Shown here: positions 58,181-64,000 of the stretch, in pieces
Position numbering within the stretch: position 1 is the stretch's first letter
Layout: each line of letters opens with the position of its first letter
NCBI GenBank assembly: GCA_037783415.1
Contig: JAZGTN010000164.1
Coordinates: forward strand, 1,674,001 to 1,738,000
DNA from: Leptasterias polaris
Lineage: Eukaryota > Echinodermata > Asteroidea > Forcipulatida > Asteriidae
DNA: 64,000 bases
Reading direction: 5' to 3'
Program-made: the position numbers and the translations under genes
The notes under the pieces: model-generated
The model's input: only the letters and a program-made list of their open reading frames with translations
Database searches by the model: none
Told to the model about the DNA's origin: nothing

Positions 58181-59125
58181 TATGGTGGCCCTGAAGGGAC
58201 ATCGCATATCGCATACGTGTGCGCACACGTATGCAATGTCGTGAAACAATTCGCGAATATGTGCGCACACGTATGCAATGTCGTGAAACAATTCGCGAAT
58301 ATGTGCGCACACGGTATGCAATGTCGTGAAACAAATCGCGAATGTGTGCGCACACGAGTGCGAATATATTTGCGATGTCGTGAACGTTTATTGCATACCA
58401 AGTTGCATACCTTTGGGATGATGTCATAGTTGCAGACAATTTGTTAGTGACCTAGGGAGTACGTGGCGATACAGTCAGGTTCCTGTAAGCATGGCTATAC
58501 AATAATGTGTACCCAGGAACTTGGCACCAGGCCAAGTTTCACCAACATGTACTACAGCATAAGCTATCTACCTACAGCCTACTAATAAGTACTTGTGCTA
58601 TTACAATCAAGGTCGAAGAGTACGCACGCGCGAGGGTATTTTACGGTCAAACACGCCCATTTTATGTTAATAGCCCACGTTCGTCCTGGGAAAAAAAGAA
58701 ATACGCCACCCGCCTCGCTTGCCTCACAACAATGACTACCGCTGCAATGACTACCGCTAATCTCACTGTAGGCAAGAAACCCCCCAGATCATTAGACATT
58801 TTATTCAAAGGTATGCAACTTGGTATGAAATAAACGTTCACGACATCGCAAATATATTCGCAGACGTGTGCGCACATATTCGCGAATTGTTTCACGACAT
58901 TGCATACCGTGTGCGCACACATTCGCGATTTGTTTCACGACATTGCATACGTGTGCGCACACATTCGCGATTTGTTTCACGACATTGCGTACGTGTGCGC
59001 ACATATTCGCGAATTGTTTCACGACATTGCATACGTGTGCGCATATATTCGCGAATTGTTTCACGACATTGCATACGTGTGGCGCACACGTATGCGATAT
59101 GCGATGTCCCTTCAGGGCCACCATA
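58181..59125. mobile_element. 945-bp foldback element with 42-bp subrepeats in its arms
   Basis: Outer ends TATGGTGGCCCTGAAGGGAC and its complement (59106-59125) are flanked by CTTTTA on both sides (58175-58180, 59126-59131), a 6-bp target duplication. The left arm (58181-58415) and right arm (58806-59125) are inverted copies containing tandem 42-bp units (ATTCGCGAATATGTGCGCAC ... TGTCGTGAAACA). The right arm has more units. The unique centre is non-coding. The design recalls sea urchin TU/foldback elements. Confidence 0.88.
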
Positions 59126-59449
59126 CTTTTATCACCCTGTTCAACCATGTTCTTGCATACATTAAGGATATTTTCAAGCCCCCCAAAACACCCTGATTTA
59201 CCCTGCCTTCTGGTTTGTTTTCATTTGTGGAAATTTAACATCTAATTCAATACTGTGCCTAAAGGTTTTCAGGCATGCAACTTTTCTTATTTGCTTTTGT
59301 TTTTTAAATAATAGTTCCATAGAAATAGGAACAAAGTTTGGTTGGCGTTTCTTCTTTGGATCAGCGGTGTTGGCGTTACGACTAATGCTTTTAGAAGAGT
59401 TCATTAATTTAAAGCCTCTTTATGTATGAGCTGTGGACCAGGGTGAACA

Positions 59450-59760
59450 CTGTATTTAGATAGGTTACTTCAAGCCATTTGATGGTGTCTTTGTAGGGTT
59501 CTTTGAGGACGGTCCCTGCTCACCTTTTGGTGGTCTGAAGTCAGGGCAGTCATGAATGATGTGGTTGATGGTTTTTGCTCCCATGCACTGACACAGATTT
59601 GAGCTGATAGCTCAGATGCTGTGGAGGAATGGGGCCTCATGGCCCCAGCCAGTTCTATGAAAAAGATCCCAGCCTGTAGGTATGAAGGATCGAGTTGGAA
59701 TGAAGTTGTTGAGGCTGACCAGGTTTCCTTTTGTTTGACGATTCAGGGTCCATGAGTGGT
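59450..59760 (-). pseudogene. Decayed LINE reverse-transcriptase C-terminus
   Basis: Translated on the minus strand it gives FIPTGWDLFHRTGWG, HEAPFLHSI, a stop, then CQCMGAKTINHIIHDCPDF. The spacing and the C-x-C ... H-I-I-x-x-C-P pattern match the terminal zinc-knuckle-like segment of many LINE RT proteins. Frame interrupted; no start or tail found. Confidence 0.6.
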
Positions 59761-59790
59761 GATGATGTGGAGTGCTTTTGAGGCAGATTC

Positions 59791-60160
59791 AGTGAGATCT
59801 CAGATGAGATCAGTGAGATCCCAAATGAGACCAGTGAGATCTCAGATGAGATAAGTGAGATCCCAGATGAGACCAGTGAGATCTCAGATGAGATAAGTGA
59901 GATCCCAGATGAGACCAGTGAGATCTCAGATGAGATAAGTGAGATCTATCCCAGATGAGACCAGTGAGATCTCAGATGAGATAAGTGAGATCCCAGATGA
60001 GACCAGTGAGATCTCAGATGAGATAAGTGAGATCTATCCCAGATGAGACCAGTGAGATCTCAGATGAGATAAGTGAGATCCCAGATGAGACCAGTGAGAT
60101 CTCAGATGAGATCTCAGATGAGATAAGTGAGGTTCCAGATGAGATCAGTGAGATTTCAAA
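59791..60160. repeat. 42-bp GAGAT-rich minisatellite
   Basis: Higher-order repeat of GTGAGATCTCAGATGAGAT and GTGAGATCCCAGATGAGAC units, with occasional 5-bp insertions (TCTATCCC variant). It starts at the edge of the LINE fragment. Confidence 0.85.
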
Positions 60161-60706
60161 TTGAGACTTCCATTGATGGATGTACTCTTTGTTACATAGA
60201 TCATTATGAACATTAAACAATTTATGTTTTGTTGTTTTCAGACAAGAAAAAAATGGTGATATCAGGCTGCTGTTCATCATTAAACGGAGGAAGAAGAAAA
60301 ATATTGAGATTTCTTGTGGAATCAAAATCTATCTGCCCTTGAACTGCTCAATTTGTCCACCAATTGTCAAGGTAAATACAAAAGAAGTTTTTGTTTATTT
60401 GTTTATTAATTTTGTTTAAATAAAAATGTCTCTGAGAAAGGGAATTTACCTTTTCAGCTGTGTGCTTATTTCCAGAAAGAGTGTTTAGTTTGACTCTAGG
60501 CCTAGAGCGTTTGTCATTAACAAATTTGTTGCCTATCTATGAAAATAAAACAGGTCGCAAAAAGGGGTTATGTCCATGCAGGAAGGATAATCCGTAATTG
60601 GAATATACAGTCTGAGAATTTTATCTGGACAGTCAAGTTTCTCATATTCAAATTTTGGGGGATAAAAACTTATATCTTGTTCCATAACTACATTACTTTG
60701 AATTGA

Positions 60707-60813
60707 AATGGTTTTCAAATGCTTTATACTATCAAAAGCTGCTGTACTTTTAACCATTAGTTGTTATTGCCATTAATTTTAAGAGTGATTACCAAATGTA
60801 TACCTTCCCTTTA
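60707..60813. mobile_element. 3' end of a TTAAAGG-family MITE
   Basis: CTTTATACTATCAAAAGCTG and GTGATTACCAAATGTATACC, ending TTCCCTTTAAAG, match the right end of the 42457-42833 copy. Confidence 0.65.
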
Positions 60814-61509
60814 AAGTATAGAAATTTAGAAATTTATTGATCTTCAGAGAAAAAAAATTACAAACTTGGGGAGGTCAGGAAAAGGAGAAGGGGAACAAGT
60901 GACATGCAGTGAATGTATCAAATTTACATTCTAATGCCTATACCTTGTCTATAAATTGTCTGGAAACCATCAGAACAAGAATAAGTTGCCGATTTCTGAC
61001 ATTGGCATGTTGACTTTGAAAAGGCCAGGGTAACAGTATTTTAAGGAAAATCAATCTTTAACATCAATTGCTCACTGGGGAGTAAATCACTGTTGCCAGA
61101 CATGATCGTGGGACACTTGAATGTGTTGTGTATATGGATTGGAATTTACTTGAACTGAAGGTGACCACCTTCCACAATTCAACTTCACTGTATGTAGAGG
61201 TGGGGGGGGGTTAGGAAAACTCCAGTTAGGTGCATAGTGTTGGGCCAAACCATTTCAGAATTCAATAATCAGATTCGAGTGAGCTGTGTAGCATTTTGTT
61301 TTCTGGTAATTATTTGTAACAACTAGTTGGGGGAGGGGGGGGGGGCTAACTGCCAAAGCACCACAACAAAAATTAATGTATGTTCAGGCCCCCATTAATT
61401 TAACTCAAAGAACAAACACTTTTCCCACTGGAGTGTTTGGGATTACCATCAGGGCAGTGCTCAGACTCCCACTCCGTGTCACCTTACAACAAAAACACAA
61501 GACTCTCCC
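60814..61509. other. Region upstream of the second gene
   Basis: AT-rich with two G-rich runs (61202-61210 and 61330-61344). No repeat family or gene recognised. It may hold distal promoter elements of the second gene. Confidence 0.4.
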
Positions 61510-61711
61510 ATTGGTTGGAAGATGTAGCCCCAGTGAAGCTGGCCATCCCATAATAGCCATATAAAATGCCGGCTGCAAAAGTGGTGAATGAGCCAGTTGA
61601 GTCCTCTGCCTGTTTGGGTTAAGAAGAGGCTGGCAGTCCTGGAGCCTGGTATCTTTTGATTGTTATTTTGTAAGTGTTACTCTGGACTACAGAGATTGTA
61701 CATCCCTCAGT
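61510..61711 (+). promoter_or_regulatory. Core promoter and 5' UTR of the second gene
   Basis: An inverted CCAAT box (ATTGG, 61510-61514) and a TATA box (TATAAAAT, 61560-61567) lie about 200 and 150 bp before the ATG at 61712. Initiation would be expected near 61590, giving a 5' UTR of roughly 120 nt. No upstream ATG that fits well is visible between 61595 and 61711. The arrangement is typical of a TATA-driven tissue-specific gene. Confidence 0.55.
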
Positions 61712-61808
61712 ATGTATAGCTTTGTGGGCCATCGATGGGGCTTGCTCCTTTTATTTCTTGCTGTGCTCTGTGCCTCTGCTGCGGCTCAATCAAGTTCCGA
61801 TAGCTCTG
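61712..61808 (+). CDS. Signal-peptide first exon of a second gene (likely fibrillar collagen)
   Basis: The ATG at 61712 opens 32 codons ending at a strong donor (G|GTAAGA, 808/809) in phase 1. The peptide starts MYSFVGHRWG, runs through a Leu-rich core (LLLLFLAVLC) and ends in ASAAAQSSSDSS, a textbook signal peptide with a likely cut after AAA. The MYSFV start and Leu core resemble the vertebrate proalpha1(I) leader (MFSFVDLRLLLLL), whose first exon also ends in phase 1. The phase would also accept phase 1-1 SURF exons. The reading frame stops soon after the donor, so the next exon must lie beyond intron 1. I found no second exon before 64000. Identity as a collagen is inference; identity as a secreted-protein first exon is well supported. 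Confidence 0.72.
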
Positions 61809-64000
61809 GTAAGAAAAACATATTCTTCATTTTATTCTATTAAAAAAATATATAAATAAAAATATGTGATGGCCCGATTTTTCGATCCTAGCAGAGTCTT
61901 TCTTAAAGGCCTTTGAGAAAGACTCTGCTAGGGTCAAAACATCAGGCCATCATATATATTTTTGCATAGGTCCTTTTGGTTGGCAAGAAGTTAGCAAAAG
62001 TTAATTCAATTTTCTCATACAAAAAAACCCAAAACAAACTAACATACTTCCCTTGCTTCTCTTTACTGTGTTGAATTATGAAAAAGGAATAAAACTATCT
62101 GGCCGTTCTAGTTTGTTTATTGAATTTTTATTGATTATAATTAGAAGAATCACCAATACATCTTGTTTAATTTTTAAAGTTTTTCCGTGAAATTTAACCA
62201 CTGTCCTGTGCCTGGAAGGAGGAGGTAATAAAAGTTTTACACTACAGGTAAAAAGGCCAATTAAAGTGCAAAATTGTGCTTCAAGAAAAACTGAGTGTGA
62301 AAGTTTAGTCCGTCTTCTGCTTTTCAATTCTGCACAGGAAAAACATGTCTTTGGTCTAATACTAACGAGAAAAATTTAACAGTAATTTCATATTTTTTTG
62401 TTTGGAGCCATTTTATTGCTTAGGACTGTGAGGGACAATAAGTACTTTTTATGCCTGGAAGAAGTGCTCTTCTTTCAGCACACGCCAACGACTAATTCAG
62501 TTGTATAATTATAGTCAGGCAGTTAATTATGTGGATTGCTTTTTCATCTGTGCGTTAAAAAGTGTAATTTGAAAACTACAATTTTCTTTATATTTTGTTT
62601 TGTTGATCAATGCACTGGTACAACATTCTTCATTGGCAAAATGTATTATTAAACCAGAAAAAATCCAATTGGCCGTTTCAGTGCATGAGGTATTGCTGTT
62701 GTTAAAATGACACTACAGGTAGTTCTTTGGTTTGTCTAGTAATAGCATAAATTTTAACATCATTCAAAAATTGTAAGAAAATAGATTGCATTGATCATTT
62801 GTTAGTTTTTAATTTATTTTCAATTTTATTTATTGATATATACTATATATATATTTTTTTGCTATATAAATGGATATGTTTTTGTTTGTACTTGTTAATG
62901 CCTCTGACAAAGGTCCAGTTTGGATCGAAAGCTAAGGCCATCTACCCTACTAATTTTAACATATATATATATATATTTTTGTTGGGGGGGGGGTGAATGA
63001 CAATTTAACTGTTACAAATAAAATATGTATGTAAATAATATAAATTGTTGACTAATGTACAAACATTTAAAAGAAATCTTGTCAAAGTTTTAACATTTAC
63101 ATTTGTTAGCAAACAAAAAATCTGAATTTTAGACTTGTATTCTTTAATTTATAGAACCATATTAATATGTGTGACTAAGCATTTGGAATGTTTACATAAA
63201 ACAACCCAGAAAAAATAAAAATAAAACCAAACATATTTCTCAGAACTTAATGACAATCCATCTTAATTTTGCATAATTTAGGTAATTTTTAATTTTTTTT
63301 ACAAAAAAAAAAAAATTATGATTGAATGGGGACTGTAGGGGTTAAATGTAAATGTGTTGTTTTTATCTGTAAATCATTGCACCTTATTAGATATTCATTG
63401 TATTAATTAACTGATACAAGAACCAGTCTTAAAATGAACTCCTTGAACAACCACTCCTTTAAGTAGATGAAGCCAAGTTATGGTTTGTCCCTGGAGTTGA
63501 CCTTTTAGAATTGTGTCCTCATGAGAACAAGGTCGCAGTAAAAATAGAAAACTGCTTGTGTCAGCAAAGGTGTTGTACCAGAAACCTAAGCGTCAGCAAC
63601 TAACTTGGGAAATGAAATAGTGCAATTTAGCACATACAGGGCAAGTAGTGCTTCACTAGGATTGTATTCTAATTACCTGTTGAGCAGATGTGACACTCTT
63701 CCTACTTTAGTCTGATTTGCGATTTTGTTTGCCCTTGGAAAAATCTGAAAAATTGTGATTAAATAGCCTGAAACGTCTATAAAAGCCTACAACATTGGTA
63801 CATGTAGGTCAGCCCTTGCCCTGTACTCAATAAAATACATGTATTCCTACTTTTTTCAAAGGACCAATTATCATGCCTGCTTAAATTTGGGGGGAAATTT
63901 CACAAGACCACAGGGCTTGTTGCTCAAAATATTTACTGAACAGATTTGTTTTTACAAGACCAGAATCAAAATGAGGGGAAAAAAACTTAGTTTAACAATC
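61809..64000 (+). other. Intron 1 of the second gene (inferred)
   Basis: Contains a foldback at 61864-61957 (CCTAGCAGAGTCTTTCT against AGAAAGACTCTGCTAGG), a CTCTGACAAAGGTCC-type repeat fragment at ~62900-62960 and a dispersed repeat at 63690-63890. No exon with a phase-1 start was found. Confidence 0.45.

Noticed and set aside
58157..59245. Overlapping open frames on both strands with repeated His/Cys/Arg peptides
   Set aside because: They are translations of the 42-bp subrepeats in the foldback arms.

Overview
The window is eukaryotic, intron-rich and AT-rich, and almost certainly comes from an echinoderm. The main evidence is one large plus-strand fibrillar procollagen gene whose N-propeptide is built from repeated SURF (sea urchin fibrillar) modules, an architecture known from echinoderm fibrillar collagens. 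The species cannot be named from the sequence.

Gene 1 (610-41329, plus; its 5' part lies upstream of the window) could be resolved into 65 exons. Six SURF modules sit one per exon, all phase 1-1 (610-5257). An 8-nt microexon (5547-5554) then shifts phase 1 to phase 0. Five exons give the minor helix and N-telopeptide (5823-8702). Forty-six phase-0 exons give an uninterrupted helix of 336 Gly-X-Y triplets (9140-37225). Two exons give the C-telopeptide (37888-38131) and five give the COLFI C-propeptide, ending at TAA 41327-41329. The inferred spliced frame closes over 6713 nt. The two helical GHKGW lysines lie 843 residues apart, the spacing of the vertebrate type I cross-link lysines K87 and K930, which argues that no helix exon was missed or added. 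The C-propeptide keeps the six intrachain cysteines but lacks both interchain ones.

The introns hold many repeats: an 18-bp minisatellite of about 40 copies, several tRNA-derived SINEs, terminal-inverted-repeat (TIR) elements, nested foldbacks, and a tandem array that has copied the end of helix exon 39 with its 5' splice site. One copy in that array is a ready-made 54-nt, phase-0 cryptic exon.

From about 42.4 to 61.5 kb no host gene could be confirmed. This stretch holds nonautonomous DNA elements, SINEs, a 5'-truncated LINE with a 13-bp target-site duplication, a decayed LINE fragment and a 945-bp foldback element with 42-bp subrepeats. At 61.5-61.8 kb a CCAAT box, a TATA box and a signal-peptide exon (61712-61808, phase-1 donor) mark the start of a second plus-strand gene. 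Its leader resembles that of vertebrate proalpha1(I), so a second fibrillar collagen lying head-to-tail is the likely reading.
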